A stretch of DNA of 64,000 bases from Candidatus Mediterraneibacter faecavium (GTDB taxonomy: Bacteria; Bacillota; Clostridia; Lachnospirales; Lachnospiraceae): NCBI GenBank assembly GCA_019119995.1, contig DWVY01000056.1, positions 18,872 through 82,871 of the forward strand, read 5' to 3'. Positions 53,870 to 62,662 of this stretch are shown in pieces (within the stretch, counting starts at the first letter, position 1; every line of letters begins with the position of its first letter). The translations under genes and the position numbers were made by a program. Below the pieces are notes generated by a model that was not told the DNA's origin, did not search any database, and saw nothing but the letters and a program-made list of their open reading frames with translations.

Positions 53870-54667
53870 ATGAAATACAGCTATTTCCCCGGCTGTACTC
53901 TGAAGAACAAAGCGGTGGATCTGGATCATTATGCGAGAGTATCTGCTGAGGCTTTGGGCTTCGAGCTGGAAGAGATCAGCGAGTGGCAGTGCTGCGGCGG
54001 CGTATATCCGCTCGGTACGGACGAGATCGCAACAAAGCTGGCTTCCGTACGTGCGCTCAACGATGCGAAAGAGCATGGACAGGATCTGGTCACGGTCTGT
54101 TCCGCATGCCACCATGTGATCAAACGGGTAAATGACGACATGAAGAATGTCGACGATATCCGCACAAGGGCGAACAACTATATGAAACTCGACGAGCCTT
54201 ACGAGGGAGAGACGACGGTGCTCCACTATCTTGAGGTGCTCCGCGACCGCGTGGGATTCGACGAGCTTAAGAAGAAGGTTGTAAAGCCGCTCACAGGCAA
54301 GAAGATCGGCGCATATTACGGCTGCCTGCTCTTAAGGCCGGGCAAACTGATGGCGTTCGACGATCCGGAGAACCCGACGATCATGGAGGACTTCATCCGT
54401 GCGCTGGGCGCAGAGCCGGTGATCTATCCGTACAGGAACGAGTGCTGCGGCGGCTACATTTCCCTGAAAGAAGAGGACATGTCCAAGAACATGTGCCGCA
54501 AGATCGAGGAGAGCGCGGCGGGATTCGGAGCTGATATGCTGATCACCGCATGTCCGCTGTGCATGTACAACCTGAACAAGAACAACGGCGGCAACCTGCC
54601 GGTTTACTATTTTACAGAGCTTCTGGCAGAGGCGCTGGGACTCAAAGAGGAGGTGGATGAGCAGTGA
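53870..54667 (+). CDS. hdrB: Heterodisulfide reductase subunit B-like protein
   Basis: The 265-residue protein has two complete CCG domains. The first runs FPGCTLKNK ... QCCGGVYPL ... CSACHHV, and the second YGCLLL ... ECCGGYISL ... CPLCMYN. In HdrB each domain ligates an unusual non-cubane 4Fe-4S cluster that cleaves a disulfide. Both cysteine sets are intact, so thiol/disulfide chemistry or an equivalent redox step is possible. Bacteria lack CoM-CoB, so the natural partner is unknown. It is the first gene of the tightly packed Hdr-Flx block and overlaps hdrC by four bases. Confidence 0.9.
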   Translation: MKYSYFPGCTLKNKAVDLDHYARVSAEALGFELEEISEWQCCGGVYPLGTDEIATKLASVRALNDAKEHGQDLVTVCSACHHVIKRVNDDMKNVDDIRTRANNYMKLDEPYEGETTVLHYLEVLRDRVGFDELKKKVVKPLTGKKIGAYYGCLLLRPGKLMAFDDPENPTIMEDFIRALGAEPVIYPYRNECCGGYISLKEEDMSKNMCRKIEESAAGFGADMLITACPLCMYNLNKNNGGNLPVYYFTELLAEALGLKEEVDEQ

Positions 54668-55053
54668 AAACAGAACACAGTCGCGCAGAGATGATCAAAG
54701 AGATCAGCGGCGTGAATCCGCTGAAATGCATGAAATGCGGGAAATGTTCCGCTTCCTGCCCTTCCTACAATGAAATGGACATCAAACCGCACCAGTTTGT
54801 TTCCTATGTGATCAACGAGGACATCGAGTCACTGGTCAGATCAAAATCACTCTGGAAATGTCTCTCCTGCTTTGCATGTGTAGAGAGATGTCCGCGCGAT
54901 GTAAAGCCGGGCAAGCTGATCGACGCTGCAAGACAGATCGTTGTGCGTGAGAGAGGCGGGAATTATCTGCTGGCGGACGACATACCGGAACTTGTAGATC
55001 CAGATACACCGCAGCAGCTTCTCGTAAGTGCACTCAGAAGATACAGGAGGTGA
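54664..55053 (+). CDS. hdrC: Heterodisulfide reductase subunit C-like 4Fe-4S protein
   Basis: The 129-residue protein carries two 4Fe-4S motifs, CMKCGKCSASCPS and CLSCFACVERCPRDVKP, as in HdrC, which links HdrA to HdrB electronically. It begins with GTG, overlapping the stop of hdrB. It ends seven bases before hdrA. Length and motif spacing fit the soluble HdrC of HdrABC complexes. Confidence 0.9.
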   Translation: MKTEHSRAEMIKEISGVNPLKCMKCGKCSASCPSYNEMDIKPHQFVSYVINEDIESLVRSKSLWKCLSCFACVERCPRDVKPGKLIDAARQIVVRERGGNYLLADDIPELVDPDTPQQLLVSALRRYRR

Positions 55054-55059
55054 TAACAG

Positions 55060-57048
55060 GTGCAGAGGATAGGAGTATTTGTCTGCCACTGCGGATCTAA
55101 TATCGCAGCTACGGTAGACGTAAAGAAAGTCGCTGAGATGGCGCTCCACGAGCCGGGAGTCGTCCATGCCGAGGACTATCAGTATATGTGTTCCGAGGCA
55201 GGACAGGAGAAGATCCAGAAAGCCATCAAGGAGAAGAATCTGACCGGACTTGTCGTCTGTTCATGTTCTCCGCGTATGCATGAGACGACGTTCAGAAACG
55301 CAGCGGAGAGAGCGGGACTTAACCCGTATATGGTAGAGATCGCCAACATCCGTGAGCACTGTTCATGGATCCACAAAGATATCGAGGAAGCGACGGAGAA
55401 AGCTGTCATCCTGATGCGTGCGGCGGTTGCAAAGGTAAACCTGGACGCGCCGCTCAAACCGGGCGAGAGCCGCGTGACAAAGAGAGCGCTCGTGATCGGA
55501 GGCGGTATCGCCGGCATCCAGACAGCGCTTGATATCGCGGAAGCAGGATATCCGGTCGATATCGTGGAGAAGACGCCGAGTATCGGAGGAAGGATGTCGC
55601 AGCTTGACAAGACATTCCCGACACTGGACTGTTCTTCCTGTATCCTGACTCCGAAGATGGGAGAGGTAAACGCCCATCCGCTCATCAATATCTATACATA
55701 CAGTGAAGTAGAGAGTGTATCCGGTTTCGTAGGCGACTTCACGGTTGAGATCCGTAAGAAAGCAAGAAGCGTGGATATGAACAAATGTACAGGCTGCGGC
55801 GTATGCCAGGAGAAGTGCCCGAGCAAGAAGACGCCGAGCGAGTTCAACCGCGGCTTAAATACAAGAAGCGCGATCTACACGCCGTTCGCACAGGCCGTTC
55901 CGAATGTTCCGGTCATCGACCGCGACGCCTGCATCAAGTTCAAGACAGGCAAGTGCGGGATCTGTTCGAAAGTGTGCCAGGCGGGCGCGATCGACTACGA
56001 TCAGATCGACGAGATCGTGACAGAGAAGTACGGCGCGATTGTTGTGGCGACAGGCTTTGATATGATCAAGCTTGACAAATATGACGAGTATGCGTACAGC
56101 CAGAGCAAAGATGTCATCACATCCCTCGAACTGGAGCGTATCATGAACGCGGCAGGACCGACAGGCGGACATCTTGAGCGCCTTTCTGACGGAAAAGCTC
56201 CGAAGGAAATGGTATTTATCCAGTGCGTGGGAAGCCGCTGCGCAGACGACAGAGGCAAGAGCTACTGCTCCAAGGTCTGCTGTATGTATACGGCAAAGCA
56301 CGCAATGCTGATCCGCGACAAATATCCGGATACAAATGTAACTGTGTTCTATATTGATGTGAGAACACCGGGCAAGAACTTCGATGAGTTCTACCGCAGG
56401 GCCGTAGAGGATTACGGAGTAAACTACATCAAAGGACAGGTCGGAAAAGTCATTCCGCAGCCGAACGGCAAACTGCTCGTACAGGGCGCTGACCTTCTGG
56501 ACAACAAGCAGATCTTAAAAGAGGCGGATATGGTTGTCCTTGCAGCGGCGATCGAGCCGAACCCGGATGTGAGAAAGATCGCTACCATGCTGACGGCAAG
56601 TATCGATACGAACAACTTCCTCACAGAAGCGCACGCGAAGCTTCGTCCGGTAGAGTCTCCGACAGCCGGCATCTTCCTTTCCGGCGTATGTCAGGGACCG
56701 AAGGATATCCCGGAGACGGTATCCCAGGCAGGAGCGGCCGCTGTCAAAGCGATCGGGCTTCTTGCCAAAGATAAACTGCTGACCAATCCGTGTACGGCAC
56801 ATTCCGACGAACTTCTGTGCAACGGATGTTCCCAGTGTGCGAATGTCTGCCCGTACGGAGCGATCACCTACGAGGATAAAGAGGTGAACGATCACGGAAT
56901 CCGCGAGACAAGACGTATTGCAGTTGTCAATGACGCGCTTTGTCAGGGATGCGGAGCATGTACTGTAACATGTCCGTCCGGAGCAATGGACCTGCAGGGA
57001 TTCTCGAACAGACAGATCTTAGCGGAGGTGGATGCGATATGTCGATAG
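55060..57048 (+). CDS. hdrA: Heterodisulfide reductase subunit A-like flavoprotein (electron-bifurcating FAD site)
   Basis: The 662-residue protein has an N-terminal HdrA domain (GVFVCHCGSNIA, CSCSPRMHETTFR), an FAD-binding core (ALVIGGGIAGIQTALDIAEAG, then the HdrA cysteines in LDCSSCILTPKMGEV), and 4Fe-4S motifs CTGCGVCQEKCPSKKTP and CGICSKVCQAGAID. A C-terminal two-cluster ferredoxin domain follows (CNGCSQCANVCPYGA and CQGCGACTVTCPSGA). HdrA holds the FAD that splits electron pairs between ferredoxin and HdrB in characterised complexes. It starts with GTG after AGGAGG. The 3' end overlaps the MvhD gene by ten bases. Confidence 0.93.
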   Translation: MQRIGVFVCHCGSNIAATVDVKKVAEMALHEPGVVHAEDYQYMCSEAGQEKIQKAIKEKNLTGLVVCSCSPRMHETTFRNAAERAGLNPYMVEIANIREHCSWIHKDIEEATEKAVILMRAAVAKVNLDAPLKPGESRVTKRALVIGGGIAGIQTALDIAEAGYPVDIVEKTPSIGGRMSQLDKTFPTLDCSSCILTPKMGEVNAHPLINIYTYSEVESVSGFVGDFTVEIRKKARSVDMNKCTGCGVCQEKCPSKKTPSEFNRGLNTRSAIYTPFAQAVPNVPVIDRDACIKFKTGKCGICSKVCQAGAIDYDQIDEIVTEKYGAIVVATGFDMIKLDKYDEYAYSQSKDVITSLELERIMNAAGPTGGHLERLSDGKAPKEMVFIQCVGSRCADDRGKSYCSKVCCMYTAKHAMLIRDKYPDTNVTVFYIDVRTPGKNFDEFYRRAVEDYGVNYIKGQVGKVIPQPNGKLLVQGADLLDNKQILKEADMVVLAAAIEPNPDVRKIATMLTASIDTNNFLTEAHAKLRPVESPTAGIFLSGVCQGPKDIPETVSQAGAAAVKAIGLLAKDKLLTNPCTAHSDELLCNGCSQCANVCPYGAITYEDKEVNDHGIRETRRIAVVNDALCQGCGACTVTCPSGAMDLQGFSNRQILAEVDAICR

Positions 57049-57482
57049 AAAAGAATGAAGAATTCAGACCAAAGATCGTTGCGTTCTGCTGCAACTGGTG
57101 CAGTTACGCAGGCGCGGACCTGGCGGGAAGCAGCCGTATGTCATACTCGGCTGACGTGAAGATCATCCGTGTTCCCTGTTCCTGCCGTGTCAATCCGATG
57201 TTCATTTTAAGAGCATTTGAGAGAGGGGCGGACGGAGTCATCATGTGCGGATGCCATCCTGGCGACTGCCACTATACTTCCGGAAACTATTACGCAAGAA
57301 GACGTATGACGCTTCTCTTCTCCATGCTGGATTACATCGGAGTAGAAAACGGCCGTACCCGCGTGGAGTGGGTATCCGCAGCCGAGGGCGCCAAGTTCTC
57401 ACAGACGATGCATGAGTTTGTGGACAAGATCACATCTCTCGGCAAAAACGTAAGATTGGAGGATTTAAGATGCAGGAGTTAA
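57039..57482 (+). CDS. MvhD/FlxD-like iron-sulfur electron-transfer subunit
   Basis: The 147-residue protein matches the MvhD (methyl-viologen hydrogenase delta) family: VAFCCNWCSYAGADLAG at the start, RVPCSCRVNPMFIL, and MCGCHPGDCHY, whose cysteines ligate a 2Fe-2S or similar cluster. MvhD links HdrA to the electron donor module; in Hdr-Flx systems the equivalent is FlxD. The ATG at 57039 lies inside the end of hdrA and overlaps the next gene by 13 bases, so all are translated together. No hydrogenase subunits follow, so the donor is not H2. Confidence 0.9.
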   Translation: MSIEKNEEFRPKIVAFCCNWCSYAGADLAGSSRMSYSADVKIIRVPCSCRVNPMFILRAFERGADGVIMCGCHPGDCHYTSGNYYARRRMTLLFSMLDYIGVENGRTRVEWVSAAEGAKFSQTMHEFVDKITSLGKNVRLEDLRCRS

Positions 57483-58444
57483 TTAACCGCGCAAAAGAGC
57501 TTCTGGCCGACGGAACCGTGGCAAGAGTGCTCGGATGGAAAGCCGGGGACCTGCCTTACAATCCGGAACCGGCTTACTTTGAGAAAGAAGAAGACTTCGC
57601 GGATTTCGTGTACAACGGATTCTGCGGGGCCAACTTAAGCAAATACATGATCGAGGCTTCCAAGCTGGAGGGAAAAACCCTCGTATGCTTAAAGCCGTGC
57701 GATACATACAGCTATCAGGAACTTTTAAAAGAGCACCGCGTGGACAGAGACAAGGCTTACATCATCGGTGTGGGATGCAAAGGAAAGCTTGACATCGAGA
57801 AGATCAAGGCTATGGGCATCAAAGGTATCAAGAGCATCTCCGGCGCAGAGATCGAGGACGAGGCGGAGACCCTTACGATCGATACGATCTACGGGGAGAA
57901 GAGCTGTGCGTACAAAGACGCCATGCTTGAGAGATGCCATGTCTGCAAGGGCAAGGACCATATGATCTTCGACGAGATCATCGGCGAGTCCAAAGAGACA
58001 AAAGACGCCGACCGTTTTGCGGAAGTTGAGAAGATCGAGGCGATGAGCCCGGAAGAGAAGTTTGCGTTCTTCCAGAAGGAACTGAGCAAATGCATCCGCT
58101 GCAACGCATGCCGCAACGTATGTCCGGCATGTTCCTGCCGCAAGTGCGTGTTTGACAGCAACAAGTTCGACAGCTCGCAGAAGGCGAATGTGGATTCCTT
58201 CGAGGAGAAGATGTTCCACATCATCCGCGCGTTCCACGTGGCCGGAAGATGTACGGACTGCGGCGAGTGCAGCAGAGTATGTCCGCAGGGGATCCGTCTC
58301 CATCTGTTCAACCGTAAATTTATCAAAGATATCAACGAGCTCTACGGAGAGTATCAGGCCGGGGCTGACCTTGAGCCGAGAACTCCGCTCACGAATTATA
58401 CTGTGGAAGATGCAGAGCCGGGAATCGTGGCAGAAAGGGGATAA
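57470..58444 (+). CDS. FrhB-like/4Fe-4S dicluster protein of the Hdr-Flx block
   Basis: The 324-residue protein has an N-terminal part resembling the coenzyme F420 hydrogenase/dehydrogenase beta family (LVCLKPCDTYSYQELLKEH and IIGVGCKGKLDIEKI). A middle Cys-x-x-Cys (CHVCKGKD) and a C-terminal dicluster region with CIRCNACRNVCPACSCRKC and CTDCGECSRVCPQGI follow. It corresponds best to a FlxB/FlxC-type subunit, passing electrons between the NADH-oxidising FlxA and the MvhD/HdrA unit. Assignment to FlxB or FlxC is by family resemblance and context, not proven. It is overlapped by MvhD and ends three bases before the next gene. Confidence 0.8.
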   Translation: MQELINRAKELLADGTVARVLGWKAGDLPYNPEPAYFEKEEDFADFVYNGFCGANLSKYMIEASKLEGKTLVCLKPCDTYSYQELLKEHRVDRDKAYIIGVGCKGKLDIEKIKAMGIKGIKSISGAEIEDEAETLTIDTIYGEKSCAYKDAMLERCHVCKGKDHMIFDEIIGESKETKDADRFAEVEKIEAMSPEEKFAFFQKELSKCIRCNACRNVCPACSCRKCVFDSNKFDSSQKANVDSFEEKMFHIIRAFHVAGRCTDCGECSRVCPQGIRLHLFNRKFIKDINELYGEYQAGADLEPRTPLTNYTVEDAEPGIVAERG

Positions 58445-58447
58445 TGT

Positions 58448-59488
58448 ATGTATAAGATAGCGAAAGAAAATCTGACGGCATTATTTCAGAAGATTGCCGC
58501 AGAACAGGAATTATATCTTCCGGTAAGAAACGAAGGCCAGGTAAACTTCGCCGCATGGTCGGAGGATGCACAGGTCGATATCGATACGTTAAAGACAGTA
58601 AAATCTCCGAAAGACGCCTTCTTCCCGCAGAGCGAAACGCTCTATACCTGCGTAAAGGACGGCAAGAAGATCACGGTAGAGCCCGAGGCGTTAAAAGAGC
58701 AGGATTTCGTCGTATTCGGCATGAGAGCCTGCGATGTGAGAGGCGTGGAAGTGCTGGATAAGGTATTCCTCGTAGATCCGCTGGATACATTCTATGCGGC
58801 AAGAAGAGACCACGGCACGATCGTTGCCCTGGCATGCCACGAGCCGGAGGAAACCTGCTTCTGCAAGGTGTTCGGCATCGATGCGGCGGAGCCGGCTGCA
58901 GATGTCGCCACATGGATGATTGGGGAAGATCTGTACTGGAAACCGCTTACAGAAAAGGGTGAGGCGCTCACGAATGCAGTTGCTGACCTTCTTACTGAGG
59001 ATGCGGCTGCGGATGAGACTGTCGGGAAAGAGAAAGAAGCGATCCGTAATATCATCGAGCAGCTTCCGTATACCCATCTCTCCCTTGAGGGATGGAACGG
59101 GGATGTCCTCATGGAGAAATTCGAGGATCCGCTCTGGGATGAACTGTACAAACCGTGTCTTGCATGCGGGACCTGTACGTTTGTCTGCCCGACCTGCCAG
59201 TGCTACGACATCAAGGACTATGACGCAGGAAAGAACGGCGTGCAGAGATACCGCTGCTGGGATTCCTGCATGTACTCCGATTTCACCATGATGGCGCACG
59301 GCAACAACCGTAAATCACAGAAAGAGAGATTCCGCCAGAGATTCATGCACAAGCTCGTATATTTCCCGGCGAACAACGACGGGATGTATTCCTGCGTAGG
59401 ATGCGGAAGATGCGTGGAGAAATGTCCGGAATCCTTGAATATCGTAAAAGTTATCAAGGCGTTTGCAAAACAGGGAGGTGAAAAGTAA
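58448..59488 (+). CDS. AsrA-like 4Fe-4S dicluster protein of the Hdr-Flx block
   Basis: The 346-residue protein resembles anaerobic sulfite reductase subunit A and hydrogenase-associated dicluster proteins: FVVFGMRACDVRGVEVLDKVFL and GTIVALACHEPEETCFCKVFG in the first half, then CLACGTCTFVCPTCQCYDI and CVGCGRCVEKCPESLNI. In FlxABCD systems a protein of this type links the flavin subunit to the other clusters. It stops one base into the following flxA start codon (TAATG), a classic coupling. No catalytic sulfite reductase subunit is nearby, so the AsrA label describes fold only. Confidence 0.82.
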   Translation: MYKIAKENLTALFQKIAAEQELYLPVRNEGQVNFAAWSEDAQVDIDTLKTVKSPKDAFFPQSETLYTCVKDGKKITVEPEALKEQDFVVFGMRACDVRGVEVLDKVFLVDPLDTFYAARRDHGTIVALACHEPEETCFCKVFGIDAAEPAADVATWMIGEDLYWKPLTEKGEALTNAVADLLTEDAAADETVGKEKEAIRNIIEQLPYTHLSLEGWNGDVLMEKFEDPLWDELYKPCLACGTCTFVCPTCQCYDIKDYDAGKNGVQRYRCWDSCMYSDFTMMAHGNNRKSQKERFRQRFMHKLVYFPANNDGMYSCVGCGRCVEKCPESLNIVKVIKAFAKQGGEK

Positions 59489-60342
59489 TGAGTGAATGTA
59501 CATGTCACAAGAACTATACACTGGATACCCTGATCCCGAAAGTAGGAGTGATCACCGACATCCGCGAGGAGACGCCGGACGTCAAGACATTCCGCGTCAA
59601 CGCCCCGGAGGGCGGCAAGCTCTTCGAGCATATGCCGGGACAGTGCGCGATGCTCTGCGCACCGGGCATCAGCGAAGGTATGTTTTCGATTACTTCTTCG
59701 CCGACGAACAAAGAATATCAGGAATTCAGCATCAAGAAATGCGGAATGCTCACAGATTATCTCCACAGCCTTGAGGTGGGCGACGAGATCACGGTCAGAG
59801 GACCGTACGGCAATCATTTCCCGGTAGAGGATAAGCTCAAGGGGAAAGACCTGCTGTTCATCGCCGGCGGTATCGGTCTTGCGCCGCTGCGTTCTGTTAT
59901 CAATTATGTGCTTGACAACCGCGACGACTACGGCACAGTGGATATCGTATACGGTTCCCGTTCCGCCGACGACCTGGTCCAGTTAAAAGAGATCCAGGAA
60001 GTGTGGATGAACGCTCCGGACGTGCATGTCCACCTGACTATTGACCGCGAGCAGGAAGGCTGGGACGGTCATGTGGGATTTGTCCCGAATTATGTGAAAG
60101 AACTGGGATTCGACGTAAATAAGACGGCCCTGATCTGCGGACCGCCGATCATGATCAAGTTTACGCTGGCCGGACTTGAAGAGCTCGGTTTTTCAAGAGA
60201 ACAGGTCTACACGACACTGGAGCTCCGCATGAAATGCGGGATCGGAAAGTGCGGAAGATGCAACATCGGTTCAAAATATGTATGTAAAGACGGTCCGGTA
60301 TTTCGGTGCGATGAAATCGATGAGATGCCGAATGAATACTAG
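59488..60342 (+). CDS. FlxA-like NAD(P)/FAD oxidoreductase
   Basis: The 284-residue protein has the ferredoxin-NADP-reductase/PyrK layout: an FAD domain (KTFRVNAPEG ... FSITSSPTNKEYQEFSIKKCGMLTDYL), an NAD domain (LLFIAGGIGLAPLRSVINYVL) and a C-terminal four-cysteine 2Fe-2S motif (RMKCGIGKCGRCNIGSKYVC). This is the subunit expected to take electrons from NADH. In characterised FlxABCD-HdrABC this module couples NADH oxidation to ferredoxin and thiol-disulfide reduction. It starts at the ATG overlapping the previous stop and precedes frdB by 17 bases. Confidence 0.88.
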   Translation: MSECTCHKNYTLDTLIPKVGVITDIREETPDVKTFRVNAPEGGKLFEHMPGQCAMLCAPGISEGMFSITSSPTNKEYQEFSIKKCGMLTDYLHSLEVGDEITVRGPYGNHFPVEDKLKGKDLLFIAGGIGLAPLRSVINYVLDNRDDYGTVDIVYGSRSADDLVQLKEIQEVWMNAPDVHVHLTIDREQEGWDGHVGFVPNYVKELGFDVNKTALICGPPIMIKFTLAGLEELGFSREQVYTTLELRMKCGIGKCGRCNIGSKYVCKDGPVFRCDEIDEMPNEY

Positions 60343-60359
60343 GGAAAGGAAGAAATATC

Positions 60360-61034
60360 ATGGAAAATATGGTAAATGTATATTTTTTCGGTAAGAAATA
60401 CAGTGTGCCGGCTGACCTGACGATCATGACAGCGATGGAGTACGCGGGTTATACACTGAAAAGAGGATGCGGCTGCCGTCACGGCTTCTGCGGTGCCTGT
60501 GCGACGATCTACAGGATCAAGGGCAAGAACGAGCTGAAGACATGCCTCGCCTGCCAGACACAGGTAGAAGAGGGCATGTATGTGGCAACTGTTCCGTTCT
60601 TCCCGACAGACAAGAGAACATATGACATTGAAGATATCAAACCGGAGCAGAGAGTCATGATGGATCTGTATCCGGAGATCTACAGCTGCATCGGCTGCAA
60701 CGCATGTACTAAAGCATGTACGCAGGATCTGAACGTAATGCAGTATATCGCATACGCACAGCGCGGCGAGTTCGAGAAGTGCGCGGAAGAGTCATTTGAC
60801 TGTATCGGATGCGGATGCTGCTCCGTGAGATGTCCGGCAGAGATCTCCCACCCGATGGTAGGAGTACTTGCAAGAAGACTGACAGGAAAGTATATCGCTC
60901 CGGAGTCCAAACACCTGACAGAGCGTGTGGAAGAGATCCATCACGGCGACTATGATCAGCTGATCGAGCAGATCATGCAGAAGCCGATCGAAGAGATGCA
61001 GGAACTTTACAACAACAGAGAGATCGAGAAATAA
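60360..61034 (+). CDS. frdB: Fumarate reductase/succinate dehydrogenase-like iron-sulfur subunit
   Basis: The 224-residue protein has an N-terminal 2Fe-2S ferredoxin domain (RGCGCRHGFCGACATIYRI ... TCLACQTQV) and a C-terminal domain with CIGCNACTKACTQD and CIGCGCCSVRCPAEISHP. This matches the electron-transfer subunit of succinate dehydrogenase/fumarate reductase, although its Cys spacing suggests two 4Fe-4S clusters instead of the usual 4Fe-4S plus 3Fe-4S pair. No membrane anchor genes are nearby, so the enzyme is soluble. Placed between flxA and frdA, it is the likely wire from the Flx/Hdr unit to the flavin active site. Confidence 0.85.
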   Translation: MENMVNVYFFGKKYSVPADLTIMTAMEYAGYTLKRGCGCRHGFCGACATIYRIKGKNELKTCLACQTQVEEGMYVATVPFFPTDKRTYDIEDIKPEQRVMMDLYPEIYSCIGCNACTKACTQDLNVMQYIAYAQRGEFEKCAEESFDCIGCGCCSVRCPAEISHPMVGVLARRLTGKYIAPESKHLTERVEEIHHGDYDQLIEQIMQKPIEEMQELYNNREIEK

Positions 61035-61046
61035 GGAGGGAAGATC

Positions 61047-62648
61047 ATGTTTACACCGGAAATGATGGAATCCGTAAAGAAAGTGGAGGCCACCAGAGCA
61101 GCGCGTCTGGGTGTGGAGCCGAGACGTATGACAGCGGAAGAGAAAGATGCCCTTCTTAAGGAGTTTCATCCTGATTACAGGGAAGAGGCATTTGCAGAGA
61201 TCAAAGTAGGACCGAACAAGGGACAGAAGGCGCCGAAGGAGCTGGTTCATCTGCTTCACTCCAACAGCCGTCTGCTCTCAGAGAAGGTTGATATCAGCAA
61301 AGTAGATTACGATGTGGACGTACTTGTTATCGGAGGCGGCGGTGCAGGAGCTTCTGCAGCCATCGAGGCTCACGAGGCAGGTGCGAACGTGATGATCGTG
61401 ACAAAGCTGCGTATAGGTGACGCCAACACAATGATGGCAGAGGGCGGTATCCAGGCTGCTGACAAAGAGAACGATTCTCCGGTACAGCACTATCTGGATG
61501 CGTTCGGCGGCGGTCACTTCGCAGCAAGGCCGGAGCTTCTGAGACGTCTTGTTATGGAGGCGCCGGACGCAATCAAATGGCTGAATGACCTGGGTGTTAT
61601 GTTTGATAAGGATGAGACAGGCCGTATGATTACAACACACGGCGGCGGAACATCAAGAAAGAGAATGCATGCCTGCAAGGACTACTCCGGAGCAGAGATC
61701 ATGCGTACACTCCGCGATGAAGTGCTGAACCGCCAGATCCCGGTTGCCGAGTTCACAGTAGCAGTAGAACTGATCAGAGACGACAGGGGGCAGGTGGCAG
61801 GAGCAGTGCTCCAGAACCTGGAGACAGAGGACTACCTGGTGGCGAAGGCTAAGACAGTCATTATCGCTACAGGTGGTGCGGGACGCATGCACTATCAGGG
61901 ATTCCCGACATCCAACCACTACGGAGCGACAGCGGACGGACTGATTCTCGGATACCGTATGGGAGCTCCGCTCCTGTATCAGGATACGATCCAGTATCAC
62001 CCGACAGGCGTTGCATTCCCGTCACAGATCTTCGGAGCTCTCGTGACAGAGAAGGTACGTTCCGTAGGAGCACAGCTCGTCAATGTGGACGGAGAAGCAT
62101 TCATGCATCCGCTTGAGACACGTGATGTAGCTGCATCCGGCATTATCCGTGAGTGTACAGCGCGCGGCAAGGGCGTGAATACACCGCTCGGAAGCGGCGT
62201 ATGGCTCGATACACCGATGATCGAGGAGATTGGCGGACCGGGAACGATCGAGAAACGCATCCCGGCGATGCTGCGTATGTATATGAAATATGATATCGAT
62301 ATGAGAAAACTTCCGATCCTTGTATATCCGACGCTTCATTATCAGAACGGAGGTCTTGAGATCGGCGGAGACGGATTCACGAAAGTGATCGACAACCTGC
62401 TTGTCGCAGGTGAGGCAGTCGGAGGAATCCACGGAAGAAACCGTCTGATGGGCAACTCCCTGCTTGACATTATCGTATTCGGACGCAATGCAGGAAAAGC
62501 TGCTGCAGCTAAGGCTAAAAATGTAGAGCTCGGCAATATGAACCTGGATCACATTCAGGCATATGCAGAGGAGCTGAAAGAAGCCGGAATCGATACAGGA
62601 GACGTTTCCCCGCTTCTTCTTCCGAAATACGCAAGACATGAGAGATAA
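61047..62648 (+). CDS. frdA: Soluble fumarate reductase-like flavoprotein subunit
   Basis: The 533-residue protein has the FAD-binding start VLVIGGGGAGASAAIEAHEAG, the ANTMMAEGGIQAAD loop, THGGGTSRKRMHACKDYSGAEIMRTL, the QYHPTGV motif, and the catalytic-arginine segment LVTEKVRSVGAQLVN. Fold and length fit fumarate reductase/L-aspartate oxidase. In membrane-type FrdA/SdhA the flavin is attached to a histidine in S-H-T/S-V-x-A-x-GG; here the position is asparagine (ANTMMAEGG), so FAD should be non-covalent. Partnering with an FrdB-like subunit argues for fumarate reduction rather than aspartate oxidation. It has an AAGGAGG site 12 bases after frdB. Confidence 0.85.
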   Translation: MFTPEMMESVKKVEATRAARLGVEPRRMTAEEKDALLKEFHPDYREEAFAEIKVGPNKGQKAPKELVHLLHSNSRLLSEKVDISKVDYDVDVLVIGGGGAGASAAIEAHEAGANVMIVTKLRIGDANTMMAEGGIQAADKENDSPVQHYLDAFGGGHFAARPELLRRLVMEAPDAIKWLNDLGVMFDKDETGRMITTHGGGTSRKRMHACKDYSGAEIMRTLRDEVLNRQIPVAEFTVAVELIRDDRGQVAGAVLQNLETEDYLVAKAKTVIIATGGAGRMHYQGFPTSNHYGATADGLILGYRMGAPLLYQDTIQYHPTGVAFPSQIFGALVTEKVRSVGAQLVNVDGEAFMHPLETRDVAASGIIRECTARGKGVNTPLGSGVWLDTPMIEEIGGPGTIEKRIPAMLRMYMKYDIDMRKLPILVYPTLHYQNGGLEIGGDGFTKVIDNLLVAGEAVGGIHGRNRLMGNSLLDIIVFGRNAGKAAAAKAKNVELGNMNLDHIQAYAEELKEAGIDTGDVSPLLLPKYARHER

Positions 62649-62662
62649 GAAAGGTAGAAAAG

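Noticed and set aside
57039..57482. Hydrogenase operon based on the MvhD-like gene
   Set aside because: No NiFe or FeFe hydrogenase catalytic subunit is present; the MvhD protein sits with Hdr and Flx genes instead.
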